Shown here: positions 22,535-33,314 of the stretch, piece by piece
Position numbering within the stretch: the first letter of the stretch is position 1
Layout of the letters: every line of letters begins with the position of its first letter
Assembly (NCBI GenBank): GCA_002104905.1
Contig: MCFE01000351.1
Coordinates: 1 to 64,000 of the forward strand
Direction of reading: 5' to 3'
From: Basidiobolus meristosporus CBS 931.73
Taxonomy: Eukaryota > Basidiobolomycota > Basidiobolomycetes > Basidiobolales > Basidiobolaceae
DNA length: 64,000 nt
Program-made: the position numbers and the translations under genes
The notes under the pieces: model-generated
Databases searched by the model: none
What the model saw: only the letters and a program-made list of their open reading frames with translations
Told to the model about the DNA's origin: nothing

Positions 22535-22727
22535 TTCTCCCCTAATAAAGCTGAGAGTGTTCTTGTGAATCTCTTTTCTTGTGATACCAATGTCTTGATG
22601 GATCAGTATTTTCAGTAAGTCTTGCAAGCTTGAGTCTGTCCCTATGCACTAAGTCTTCCCGGATATTGCCTTGTTTGTCCACTAGTTGGTAAGTTGCATA
22701 TGGACATTCTCTGATGATCTTGAATGG

Positions 22728-23340
22728 TCATGTCTGTTTTGGCTCAAACTTCTTCTGAGTGTTGTTTCTTAGCAATACAAAGTTCCCAACTGTCAATGCT
22801 TCTGGTGCTAAAGTCTTATCAAATCTCTGCTTCATCTTTTCTGCACTTTGAGATACTTTGTTCTGTGCCTTTTGACATCTTTGCCCCAGCTGCTGGTGTC
22901 TATGTGGGTGACTGAGTTCATCTTCTAAAGTGTTTGTAAGCTTTGGTTGTGTGAGATCTCCTGGAATCCTTGGCTCACATCCATACACTAAGTAAAATGG
23001 CAATTGTTGGGTGGTGTTGTGTACTCTGACTCTGCATGCAAAGAGTTCTTGGTCTATATATTCATCTCATCTAATGACAACCCCATTCTCATACTTGGTC
23101 TGTATGCTTCCAAATGGCTTTCACAAGACTATAGGTTCCTTCAATTCCAAGATGTCCATATTCATTGTGTAGCTTATGTATTAAATCCAGGTAAGCAACA
23201 TAAGGGCAATAGGCAATAGGGCTTCCATCAACAATTTAGTAGGGTTTTTCATCCTGTACTACAAACTTGCTGGCTTCATCCCAAATTATCTTCTTGATAT
23301 TTTCATCCACCTTGTTAAGAATGGCTTGGTCCTCCAAGTA
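22728..23340 (-). pseudogene. gypsy F2 integrase remnant, catalytic core deleted
   Basis: The zinc-binding end survives near 23200-23120 (IHKLHNEYGHLG), followed after a break near 23110 by the late core and C-terminal domain: ELFACRVRVHNTTQQLPFYL and YLVYGCEPRIPGDL (about 23000), then VGNFVLLRNNTQKKFEPKQT (22728). The DDE core of roughly 130 residues between them is absent. The gene is non-functional. Confidence 0.8.
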
Positions 23341-23940
23341 CTATGGTAATAGGCTAGGCCAATCCAATTCATGCACCAAGTTGAGTTGTGCAACTTGTTC
23401 TAATCTTGATAAGGCATCAGCAACTGTGTTGTTTTTCCCAGGGCAGTAGACAATTTCCAAATCAAATTGCTGAATGTATTCACTCCATCTTGCCATTCTT
23501 CTAGAGAGTGCCTTCTGAGTAAATATATACCTGAGGGAGGCATGATCAGTCTTCACAGTGCATTTGACTCCTTCAATATAGCATCACCATGTCTTCAAAC
23601 AGTGTGTTAGAGCAAGCATCTTCTTATGCACTGGATAGTTTTGTACTGCTGAGTTCCATTTCTTGGATTCAAAGGCAACTGGGTAGTCCTTTCCCTTGTG
23701 TTGTTGGCTCAGCACTCCACCAATTGCATAGTCTGAAGCATATGTGCATAGAGTAAACTCTTGTCTGAAGTCTGGGATTCCAAAGCTTGGTAGCTTAGCA
23801 AGTTTATTCTTGAGCATCTGAGAGGCAGTCTCACAAGCTATGTCCCACTTGTAGGTATTGTCTTTCTTGTGGATATCAGTTAAAGGGGCTGCAATGCTTG
23901 CAAAGGACATGACAAATCTAAATAATAGGAGACCATTCAA
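23341..23940 (-). pseudogene. gypsy F2 RNase H, broken
   Basis: Blocks LCTYASDYAIGGVLSQQ (about 23740), SKKWNSAVQNYPVHKKMLAL, MKTDHASLRYIFTQKALSRR and YCPGKNNTVADALSRLEQ (about 23430) are standard for Ty3/gypsy RNase H with its tether. The Asp usually found as TDAS is Tyr here. Two frames are separated by a stop near 23580. Confidence 0.85.
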
Positions 23941-24059
23941 AGGAATGATATGAGCTCTACTATGCTATGGGGCTGCTTCATATTCTTTATAACTTCAACC
24001 TTTTTAGAGACTAAGGTTACTCCTGTGCTAATCACTGTGTGTCCCAGATATTCAACATG

Positions 24060-24760
24060 TTACTTGGGTGGCTTGCCATAAATCTTGTTTTCTCTTAGTT
24101 TCTTCAAGATCTTCTCAATGTGCACTGAGTGATCCTCTTCTGTCTTGCAGTATATCAATATATTATCTAGGCAGATGATCACAAACTTGTCTAAGTACTC
24201 CTGGAAGACTGTTTGCATCAGGGTCATGAATGTTGCAGGGGCATTGGTGAGGCCAAAGCTCACAACTAAGTACTTGTAATGTCCATATCTGGTCCTGAAT
24301 GCTGTCTCAGGGATGTGTTCTGGCTTCACCCTAATCTGGTTGTATCCTGACATGAGGTCAATCTTGCTAAAAAAAGTGGCTCCATTGAGTTGGTTCAAGA
24401 GTGCATCAATCCAAGGTATGGGGTACTTATTCTTCACAGCAACTGAGTTGAGGGCTCTGTAGTCAATGCACATCCTAAGTGCTCCATCCTACTTCTTCAC
24501 AAAAAGTACTGGTGCTCCCCAAGGTGACTTGCTGGGTCTGATCAATTTGTCTCCTCATCTCTTCCAACTCCAATGGACTCATTCTGTAAGGTGTCTTACT
24601 CACTGGAGGGCTATCTCCTGTGTCAATGGCATGATCTGCTTCTCTGACTGGTGGTAGGCTTACAGGCTCATCTAGAAATACGCCTGAGTATTCCTTCAGA
24701 AGAGTCTGGACCTTCTGGAGTACTGGAGTAGATGAATCCTCCTGTAGTACTGCCATGAGG
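24060..24760 (-). pseudogene. gypsy F2 reverse transcriptase, active-site Asp changed
   Basis: Reads EADHAIDTGDSPPVSKTPYR, MCIDYRALNSVAVKNKYPIP (24473), FFSKIDLMSGYNQIRV, FGLTNAPATFMTLM and FVIICLDNILIYC (about 24165). The family box is [YF]xDD; here the second Asp is Asn (GAT to AAT, a G-to-A change). A frame break lies near 24475. Confidence 0.88.
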
Positions 24761-26092
24761 AATGTCTGGGTGCCTTTTCTTAGTGCTCTACAGAACTGTG
24801 TCTTGCTGAGTTTACTTGTTTCACACACACTGGAATTGACCAAGTTAAAATCCAGTCTGGCAGGTAATAGCTCATAGGTCTTGTTGTCCTTCTGGATCTG
24901 AGTAGCATGGGCTCTCCAGTTGATTGATGAATTACAACAAAGTAGCCAGGCTTTCCCAAGTACAAGGTCAAACTTGAAGTTCCCAAATATATAGGCCTGT
25001 AGATCTTCTTTATAGTCATTGATCTTCATCCATACTAGCTGAGTACTACAGTTGATTTTGTGAGAGTTCCCATCATCTGTTGGGACTGAAGTTGACTAGG
25101 TGGGTTCCAAGTTGATTCCAGCTTTCAAAGCAAATTGCTCTGAAATGTATTCATGTGATGCTCCTGATTCAATCATGATCCTGGCAGGTACTCCATTGAT
25201 TAATCCATTCAGGTATAATAGCCTTCCTGAGTTTGAGGTCATCTAAGATGTGTGTTCTTCTGTTATATGGAAGGTGAGTTATGAGTCTTCTTCAAGTCCA
25301 TCCTCCATGTTAATATGCTCCAGGGCTTCAATATGGTTAAAGGTTCTTGATGGCTGGTGTCAATTTCCTCTCTGAGGGAATTACTCTGCAATGTGTCCCT
25401 GCTGGTGGCACTTTAAGCAAAGTCCTTTCTTCTTACATTGTTCTGAGGTAGGATTCTTCTTCAAAGTGTCTATTTCCATTAGCACTGCTCCTGATTGTCT
25501 TCTTTCATACTAATTGTAGCCCCTCTGACTAGTCATAGTGGGCTTTCCAACTACAAACATAGCTGAGTCATAGTCAACAGCAATCTTGAAGGCTTCTTCA
25601 ATAGTCTGAGGTCTTTGATAACTCACTTCCTTACAAATTCTTTCTTTCAACCCATCAATAAAGTATTCAACTTGATCCAGAGGGTCCATTCTTTCAATTT
25701 GTCCAAGTAGACATCTATATTCATAGATGTACTCTTTTACTGTCTTACTGTCTGAGTGTCTTCAGCTTTCTTCTTAGTAGTGTCTGTTGGTGTGCAGCCT
25801 CAAAGGTATCATGAATTTCCAACACAAACCCATTGCAGGTAGAAATTGTGGAGCATCCCATCATGGTGGCTGACCTGATTTTGTTGTGGTACCACTGTAA
25901 AGCTGCATCTGCCAGGTAAGTGGCTGCATAATGTAACATGCCTTCTGGAGCAATTTCCTTAGCCTCAAAAGCTTCTTCAATCTGGAAGAGCCAAGTTCCC
26001 AGGTTTTCATTGACTCTACCATGGTACCAATTGATCTTCACATTAAAGTAGCTCTTGACAGGGTTTTGCTTGCTTTGGGCCATGGTAGTCAT
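24761..26092 (-). pseudogene. gypsy F2 gag and protease, broken
   Basis: Gag starts MTTMAQSKQNPVKSYFNVKI (26092), with WLFQIEEAFEAKEI and AALQWYHNKI typical of the retrotransposon gag fold. A zinc knuckle GLCLKCHQQGHIAE near 25420 has lost its last Cys and carries a stop. Protease shows RIMIESGASHEYISEQF (about 25180), where the usual D-S-G is E-S-G. The linker 25029-24480 (NFKFDLVLGKAWLL, SINWRAH) matches the end of the protease domain. Confidence 0.8.
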
Positions 26093-26219
26093 TCCTTATT
26101 GCTGCTGGCTAAGTATCTGGAGTAACTGTTGCTACTGGGCCAGGATTTGCTGCATTCCATTCTTTCATTCTTGATTTCTGGACATCTTGAGTGAGGCTTC
26201 TGGTTATTGCTGCTACCAA

Positions 26220-26588
26220 TGTTACAAGTCTTGGTATAGGAGTTATAGAGGAATAGGGAGTTTAGCTTGTATTGTATTTACTAAAACCTGAACTGATTCT
26301 CATTGGAGTTCAGGCAGCTCATTATATACATTTTGCCAGATCAATTACTGACTAATTGCATTCTCTAATGTAGGCTGTGGCTGATGACTCATTTGACTGC
26401 ATCATCATCACACAATAAGATCCTACTTAATGTATCTATTTCTGTCTGATAAGGATCTGCTGATTCATTTGCTAACTAATGCTACTGATTTGATAGACAA
26501 TACTGATATATTGATAAGCTAAACATATAACTAAATGATTTGACTAAAAACTGATCTTACTTAAAAATTCAAGCGGCAGATCATAGCA
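26220..26588 (-). repeat. 5' LTR of gypsy F2 copy 1
   Basis: 369 bp. In sense orientation it begins TGCTATGATCTGCCGCTTG and ends CAAGACTTGTAACA. It is followed on the minus strand by the primer site TGGTAGCAGC. Confidence 0.85.
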
Positions 26589-26756
26589 ATGTATTGTTGA
26601 GATGCAAAACTTTGATTGAGTTTTTTGCAAAATCTGGGGTGCAATTATTTTTGATGGTCTCTGAAAAGTGTCCTGATGGGATCAGTACCTCTTAATCATG
26701 TGACTTTAAATTTGTGATGGCCTTTTGATAGGATTATCACAATTTTTTCTATAGGG
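26589..26756 (+). repeat. Right end of CACTA copy C
   Basis: Continues the gene 2 3' region (compare 54440-54500 and 36150-36300) and ends ATTATCACAATTTTTTCTAT plus AGGG. Inverted, this is CCCTATAGAAAAA, matching the other terminus. Subterminal TGATGGTCTC lies at about 26652. Confidence 0.7.
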
Positions 26757-28214
26757 CTTCTTGTCAAAATCATTTCAGGATACAACTTAGCACATGTATG
26801 GTACATATAGACCACTGTCATGTGGCTACAACGTTTGACCCAAATACTGTCCAGATACCAGCATATGTTTATATTAGCATGGCATTGATGTCAAAAAATG
26901 CCACTAATTCAAGGTGTCTAACTTGTCAAGAATCCACCACAATTGGGGGAAAACATTTTTCACACTCTGGATATATTCTTGTAATACCCTATCCACCACC
27001 ATTGGAGGAAAACATCATTCACACTTCAAATATAATCTATTAATACCCTGTCTAAAGAAGCTCATGCAGTCCTGCAGACATTAGGACGCTGTAAAGCACT
27101 GCACTCAGTATTAATCAAGCTCAAACATCTTGTATATATATGATGGCAAATATAGCAAACAACCAGAAACAGGGGCTACTTTGAAGGTATGTATGACTAA
27201 GCATATGCCTTGGCACCTGATGAATTCTCATCAAACAGGCACTCTGTCAGCAAATCCTACTGGCCACTAATGCTCATCAACCTGAATCTGCCACCTGTCT
27301 TGCAGTATTTGAGCAGAAATCTGATGGGAGTCGCACTGATATCTGGGCCTGTATCACTGTACAGCCTCAATGGCCACCTGTTTCCATTGCTGGTTGAGCT
27401 TTGTATGCTTTCCAGCAGGATACTACTAAATGGACATTATATCAAAATGCATATTTTTATCTGCATTGGAGATACCCCATTCATTAGCAAGATAACCAGC
27501 TTTCCTTGGCACATATGATGGTATTGCTGTCAAATGTGTGAGATCCAGGGGACCTACTCCATAACTCACACATATTATTACCCAAACACCAACACTAGGA
27601 GCATCATCTTCCCTCAAAGAGAATATACAGAAGTCAGTATGCAATTGCAGCAAAGTTAGCAAGCTATTAGCCATTGTCCAGGATATGGAATCAATTGAAA
27701 ACCAGATTTACTTAAGATAGAGGGTATATGTTGTAGCAAAAGCTTTCCACCAAGAGCAATTCATTTGCTTTTCAACAATATCCCTGTACTGATGACCAAG
27801 TTGTACATGAGCATTTCAAGCAAATGAGCGCTTTGAGTTGCCAGAGAAATTTGCAAGAATTGGCAAGATATTACAGAGTATCTGCTACCCTAAATACTTC
27901 TCACAGGCCTCAATCAATGTTCACCTGCATATGTGACAATACAAGTGCAAGTCCTGGTTGAGCTGGATATATATTTATTCAAGTGGCCTTCAGAAGCCAT
28001 TTCTACCAAGAGTACACTGGAAGCATTGGGAGTCATATGTGGACATAGTAGGAATATTTATCCAGAAGTAGATCACCAATGCCTACTTGACACATCTACA
28101 GCTTTTGTGCAAAGAGTTTGTGATGGGATTTGAGTGGCTACACTACAAACATAAAGCTACACATTTAGATCTCTGCCTCTACTGTATCCATTTGCTGCTC
28201 CATCTTGCTTGGTA
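26757..28214 (+). pseudogene. tnp2: tnp2 fragment D, N-terminally truncated
   Basis: A plus-strand Tnp2 copy that starts abruptly after the CACTA terminus at 26756 and ends where Harbinger sequence begins. Recognisable pieces: WYI.TTVMWL (about 26800), TCQESTTIGG, DEFSSNRHSVSKSYWPLMLI (27215), MGVALISGPVSLYSLNGHLF, GDTPFISKITSFPWH and HLLLHLAW (28205). The Tnp2 box reads FPPRAIHLLF here. A 60-bp tandem duplication, CCACCACAATTGGGGG versus CCACCACCATTGGAGG, lies at 26935-27055 in the knuckle region. Confidence 0.75.
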
Positions 28215-29456
28215 TGATTTCATCACACCATTCATGGTAGCAGAGGTCCTAGAAGCCTTCATTCCCAGCTGACAGCAATCAAGAACCACTCTGTTAAGGG
28301 TATGAATGACTTAGTGCATGCTTGGAATACTAGGTTCAAAAGTTCTAATAGACTTCTGTTGCAATTTAAGAAGTGATCTGGATATAAGGAACTTATCAAG
28401 ATATAGTGATCATAGTTGAGCAGCTGTTTATTCATAAAGAGGATCAGTATTTATACCTTTGTAGAAGTAATACAGCTGTAACACTAAGTAAGGAGGGTTT
28501 CTTAACATTAAGGAGTATTCTGTAACAGTTTCAGGGTTAGTGCATTATGCTTGGTAAAAAATGTTAATTTATCTTCACTATAGGTTAATAATCATTGCAT
28601 CATAGATGTGAGGAAACTGGCAATGTTGGGGCTGCAAGTAAGCTCTACAGTGACCAAGATTAGCCCAGAATGTTAAGTAAATTTTTGGCTGCTAAATGAT
28701 ACCCAATAGTCTAATATTTCAACAGCTTCCATATCTCAGAATGTTCAGCTACAGATTGCATATCAAGAGTGTTTTAGATACCTTGCCAGTCAGAACTAAC
28801 AGACCTTATAGAGGGCAGAGGGACTTTCATTCTGGCAAACACAAGGCCCACTGTGTAAAGTTTCAAGCACTGGCTTACAATGAGGGTAAAACCATTGCTT
28901 TAGTGGGCCACTTGCTGGAAATAGGTATTACAAAGCACTCTGGGTAGATAAATATCCCAATGTAACTAGAGGGGAGAAATGTAAGGCAGACTTAGCTTGT
29001 ATAAGAGAGGATTGCCTGATATTAGGATACTCTAGAGCTCAAAGGCAGCCAAGGAATGGAGTGCTTAGCAGGAAGCAGAAGCTCTACAATGCAATATTAA
29101 ATCTCTTCAGAGTGCAACTAGAACATACAACTGGATATCTAAAGTGGCTCAGTATATTTGCAGGTAAATACAGAAGAAATTCATATATAGGAGAAAACAG
29201 CAAAATAGGTAAAATAGTTGAGATGCTTACTAATGCAAAGTTTATTTGTACAAGACAACATCCACTGGGAGAAATGTGTCTGCAGCATTATGAAGAGTAA
29301 ATAAAGCTAGAAATGCACTATCCTGCACAACATAAGTATGATTGAGTGAAATTACCAGTAACAATATTCTACCACTGGCATTATGTTAATTATTAGAGTG
29401 CCAGATGATGCCATCAATTGCCATATTGATGTGGCACTATCCAATGAAGCAATTCT
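28215..29456 (+). pseudogene. PIF/Harbinger transposase, copy H2, with right end
   Basis: Plus-strand relative of the transposase at 13267. Blocks: RMFSYRLHIKSVLDTLPVRT (28730), RGQRDFHSGKHKAHCVKFQA, KADLACIREDC (about 29000), GVLSRKQKLYNAIL, RVQLEHTTGYLKWLSIFAGK (29120) and MCLQHYEE (29290). The second Asp region (SRHDKALW) has become GITKHSG. The element end GTGGCACTATCCAATG is close to 29456 but degenerate. A 368-bp solo LTR interrupts it at 28357. Confidence 0.78.
28357..28724 (+). repeat. Solo LTR, family F4 (368 bp)
   Basis: Begins TGTTGCAATTTAAG and ends AATATTTCAACA. Target duplication ACTTC (28352-28356) and GCTTC (28725-28729), 5 bp with one change. The uninterrupted Harbinger sequence (about 13835, reverse strand: AATAGACTTCCATATCCC) proves the insertion. 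A TATA-like ATTTATACC lies near 28450. It is unlike the F1, F2 and F3 LTRs. Confidence 0.8.
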
Positions 29457-29465
29457 AGCTTATAC

Positions 29466-29834
29466 CATTATGATATGTCGCTTTAATGCTTAAGTTAGAT
29501 CAGTTTTTAGTCAAATCAATTAATTATATGTTTAGCTTATCAGAATATTGGTATTATCTATCAAATCAGTAGCATCAGTCAGCAAATGAATCCACAGATC
29601 CTTATTGGACAGAAACAGACATATTAGGTAGGATCTTATTGTGTGATGATGATGCAGTCAAATGAGTCATCAGGCATAGCCTACATTGGGAGATATAATT
29701 AGTCAGCAATTGATCTGGCAAAATGTATATAAGGAGCTGCTGGAATCTCAATAAAGATCAGTTCAAGTTTTAATCAATACAATAAAAGCTAAACTCTCTA
29801 TTCCTCTACAACTCCTATACCAAGACTTGTAATA
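29466..29834 (+). repeat. Solo LTR, gypsy family F2
   Basis: 369 bp, plus orientation, ending CAAGACTTGTAATA. Exact 4-bp duplication ATAC (29462-29465 and 29835-29838). TATA box GTATATAAGG at about 29725. The first two bases are CA rather than TG, so the copy is old. It sits within a few bases of a CACTA terminus. Confidence 0.8.
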
Positions 29835-31030
29835 ATACTATATGAGAAATAACTATGCTGATCCCTTCAAAAGGCCGTTTAAAACTCTAACCCCCATGAA
29901 TAAGAGGTATTGATCCAGACAGGATACCACACAATGACCATCAGTTCAGTCATTGCACCCCATATTTCACAAAAAACTTGGTCAAAATCTTCAATGACAA
30001 CAATACAAAAGTGGCATTTAACTGGCTCACTGCCAGTTTCTTGCTTTACAATCCCAGACACTCTATCACCTCTTACAATTGCGCACATTGATTAGCTTTT
30101 ATCTCTTTTTCACACTCCTTACTTCCTAGCTCAACTGTTTCTCTTACTTTTCACGCATCAATTTAGATTTATTTCTGTTGAAACTTCAGTTGTTCCTAAA
30201 TTGCCAATTGTACTGCTCTATACAAGTCTCTATACCCTACACTAGCATTAAGCTCAACCATACACTCAACAAGTAACTGCATTAAAATTCACTATTCAAC
30301 AAGTATTTCTGCTACAATGCTCTGTTTACATGACTTTTGCAAGCTCCCTACAGCTTAATGCCACTGTTCATTCTTGGGTTCCCATCTGTCCTGGTCTTTG
30401 GCCAGTACTGCAAGGTCTAGCATCTCATCTGCCAGTCTTTGCAATAAGTCCTTCTGATATTCAAGTGCATTTTCTTGAGCATTGCTATTGAAGAAGTGCT
30501 GCAACCTCTTGGTGTGCCTATTAGTGTTCAAAAATTCCCCCAAAGGCATTGTGCTAATCATTCAAGTTCATGATGTTGTTGCTTGGTCTGTTAGTGGGAT
30601 TGTCACTCTCTCAACAATTAATGACATAGAGCCTATGGTAGGCAAGTTCCCTTTCCTGGCAAACACATCTTCCTCACTGGAGTGTAGCTCAACTAGCTGC
30701 ACTTCTCTGGCTTTGGTTGACTTTTGTCCCTTTGCCTTTCTGTTTATCACTGCTAGGTCTTTCACTGCTACTTTGTCCAAGTTCATCTTGCAATACACTT
30801 CACTTTCTCCGTGATAAATGCGGTGCTGATGCATCTGTTTTGGCTTGCTTTTCCCTTGCTAGCTCTCAACAGGCAACCTAATTCTTCTTTCCTGCTTATT
30901 TTGAGCTCTCAGCTCAGGTTGTAATGAGTTCCTGAGGCAGCCACTGTTTTTATCTCTGTCAGATCCATCACTACTGCTTTGACCAAGCTCCTGCAGTTGA
31001 GATGATTCCAGTAGGTCTTTGTTAGTCAGT
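29835..31030 (-). pseudogene. CACTA gene 2 fragment E with degenerate terminus
   Basis: Minus-strand copy. A terminus-like CTATATGAGAAATAACT lies at 29838. Coding blocks: NRHTKRLQHFFNSNAQENAL (about 30500), LQRLADEMLDLAVLAKDQD, QLVELHSSEEDVFARKGNLP (about 30680) and MHQHRIYHGESEVYCKMNLD (30834). At about 31030 it passes directly into Harbinger gene X in the same orientation. Confidence 0.75.
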
Positions 31031-33314
31031 TCTCAAGGAGTGACTTGCTGATGTTCAGGTATGACAGCTTATGCAGGCACAACTTGACACATTAGCTTGA
31101 CCCTTGGCTGAGCATAATGTAATGCTATGTGTAAATGCATCTTGGCCTGCTCCAGTGGACTTGTATCTAATTGAGCACTTTAATAACTTCAAGTATACCT
31201 GCTCTAAACCACATGCACTGACCCATTACATTTTAACTTGGTGTGTTACACCCTGGTCAGTAATGTTGGTGTAGATTGTACTGAAGTGTGCCACAATCCT
31301 GTCATTGCAGGGCCAGTAGGGAATCAAGCAAGGTGCACAGGTACAACTGTGACACAGTTGCCTACAGCTTATATTCTTTCTCTTGAATGCTGACCTTCCG
31401 ATTCCTCACAGTTCTCAATTACCCCTTAGTTGATACTTTTGTGCTGCTGGCTTATCAGTCTTCTGCCAATTACTCTTGAATGGTACCTGACTCTAATGCT
31501 ATATTACACAGTACATTTGTCATTTAGGGCAAAAACTCATTTAAAATCTCCTTGGTTCCCAAAATTGAAGCACACAGATGGATCTGGTGTGTCCTGTGCA
31601 AACTATGTGTGGTATTGTTTGCCTGTAGCTTCATCATCAAGTCCCCTCACTCTTAGCTCATTACTGCTCCTACTATTTGTTGTGTATTATGTCATCCTAC
31701 AAATATTTACTGGCATGTTGATGTAGAACTCATCCAGCAGCATTCTACTGCAATTCTTCCATCTCAGTCAGCTCTGTGAGGTATCCAGCTCTGTTGATTA
31801 ACTAGTAGTGCCCAGTACTATGTAGGATGGTTCATCAAGGACACTTAGACTATATTACAAGCATTTAGCAAATACATGAGCAGATCCAGCATTGACTCTT
31901 TTGGTCAGCATCATGCTTATGAGCAAGGTGATGAATCTTGTCTGGGCAGGACTAAACATGAGTTGATACTTAGTATAGGGACTATACAAGTATATCTGAT
32001 ATGAAAACTCTTGTGATTGTTTTATTTCCATATATTTTGCATGATGCATTATTGACTGCATTGTCACAGCTTAGATTACATCAGTCCCAGATGTTTATCT
32101 GATCATAGATTTTTGGGCAATTGATCAATAAAGTCATAAAGCTATTGTTTGTGAATGATTTTGCAATGCAACAATAGGATATATGATAAAAGGCCTAGAT
32201 ATATTGATAATACATGGCAAATTGGATAAATTAACCTGATGGTGCCAATGCTATGATCTACTGCTCAAATATTCAGATTAGATCAGTTTTTAGTCAAGTC
32301 CAGTGTTTATGCATATTCTATCAGTGTCATCTATTAAATCTGTGGCTTTAGTCAGCAGATTCTTATCATACAGAAGTAGATATATGAAGCAGTAGCTAAT
32401 AATGTAGCCAGTTGCAACCTATGTTAGGAAACATAATTAGTAAGCAATTGATCTGGAAAAATGTATATAAGGAACTGCTGAAACCCCAATAAAAATTGCT
32501 TCAAGTTTTAGTGACTACAATACTAGATGAACTCACTATTCCTCTACAACTCTTATATCAAGACTTGTAACACCAATCTATACAACCCACTCTGCCATAA
32601 TCATTTTCCAATCTCAATATGTCTTGCTCTTCTGAATGGCACCTTGTTATCAATCTCATGACAACCACTAAATTCCCTGTTCAAACTTTTGAGGATATCT
32701 GTATCAAGTAGTGTGGACTATTTGTCCCAATCTACTCCAGGAGATCCCTTGTTCAGCTTCTCTACTATTAGACAAGCTAATGCCCTACCAAGTGTCATCC
32801 CACTGTTTATGGCAATAGAAGTCCTGGAAGCTTTCATTGATGGATGACAGTAATGGAGAAACACCTTGCAGAGGGTGTAAATGACTTAGATCAGGCTTAA
32901 AATACTAGGTTAAGAAGCTCCAGTAGACCTCCATATGCACCAGTGTTCTGGAACAAGTACTATAGCAAGAGCTTTTGATATGTTTCAAGTGCTAATTAAC
33001 ACACTCTCTAGGGGTTAGAGGCACTTTTGTTTAACCAAATATTAGGCTCACAGTATGAAGGTATAAGAACTATCTGATATTAATGGCAAAATCTTCTGGC
33101 TTAGTGGTCTTGTCTAGAGTACTTTCAAGTGTGAATAAGGCAAGAAAGCACTTTTGTGAATAATTTAAGCCAGATTGAGTAAATTACCAGTAACTGCAAG
33201 CTAACACTGCAATCTTGGTAGAAGCCAGGTTGCCAGATAATGCCATACACTGCTGTATCAATCTGTCACTATAATCAGGCCAGCCTGTGTGGCACTGTCC
33301 AATGAAACAAGTCC
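31031..33314. mobile_element. PIF/Harbinger copy H3, inverted relative to H1
   Basis: Gene X (minus, about 31031-32090) and transposase (plus, about 32640-33300) share the divergent layout of H1 and end at 33314 with CAATGAAACAAGTCC. Transposase remnants include the block equivalent to EVLEAFI near 32825 and AGCTCCAGTAGACCTCCATA near 32920; the middle third is deleted. The F2 solo LTR at 32249-32572 lies in its intergenic region. AAT follows the right end (33315-33317), and beyond it lies transposase sequence of another Harbinger copy. Confidence 0.65.
32249..32572 (+). repeat. Solo LTR, gypsy family F2 (324 bp)
   Basis: Begins TGCTATGATCTACTGC and ends CAAGACTTGTAACA. Exact 4-bp duplication CCAA (32245-32248 and 32573-32576). 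TATA box ATGTATATAAGG near 32460. Confidence 0.88.

Larger units (their letters stand above)
22200..26588 (-). mobile_element. Ty3/gypsy retrotransposon, family F2, copy 1
   Basis: Direct LTRs at 22200-22534 and 26220-26588 flank a minus-strand gag-pol. The primer site next to the 5' LTR, TGGTAGCAGC (minus strand, about 26219-26209), fits the 3' end of initiator tRNA-Met. The purine tract AGGGGAGAA lies next to the 3' LTR (about 22535). Flanking bases are ATAT and ATGT, a 4-bp duplication with one change. Gene order gag, protease, reverse transcriptase, RNase H, integrase is that of Ty3/gypsy. Active-site changes and a missing integrase core make it dead. It is inserted in the 3' region of CACTA gene 2; host sequence resumes at 26589. 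Confidence 0.9.
8547..26756. mobile_element. CACTA element copy C, both ends present, loaded with nested elements
   Basis: The left end is CCCTATGAAAAATAATTTGG (8547) and the right end, read inverted, is CCCTATAGAAAAAATTGTG (26756). Between them lie tnp2 (minus, about 8900-13100) and gene 2 (plus, 18887-22035), divergently arranged as in two-gene CACTA elements. Nested inside are an F1 LTR (11241-12471), a Harbinger element (13104-18604), a 555-bp LTR-like insert (19572-20126) and a gypsy element (22200-26588). Removing them leaves about 6.5 kb. A GAGACCATCA-like motif recurs near both ends in opposite orientation (about 8613 and 26655), resembling CACTA subterminal repeats. The flanks (copy B tnp2 left; an inverted tnp2 copy right) show no clear target duplication. 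Confidence 0.7.

Noticed and set aside
8541-26762. A 2-3 bp target duplication for CACTA copy C
   Set aside because: The left flank ends TATATG and the right flank begins CTTCTT; no shared bases. The flanks are different tnp2 copies in opposite orientation, so one end may be rearranged.
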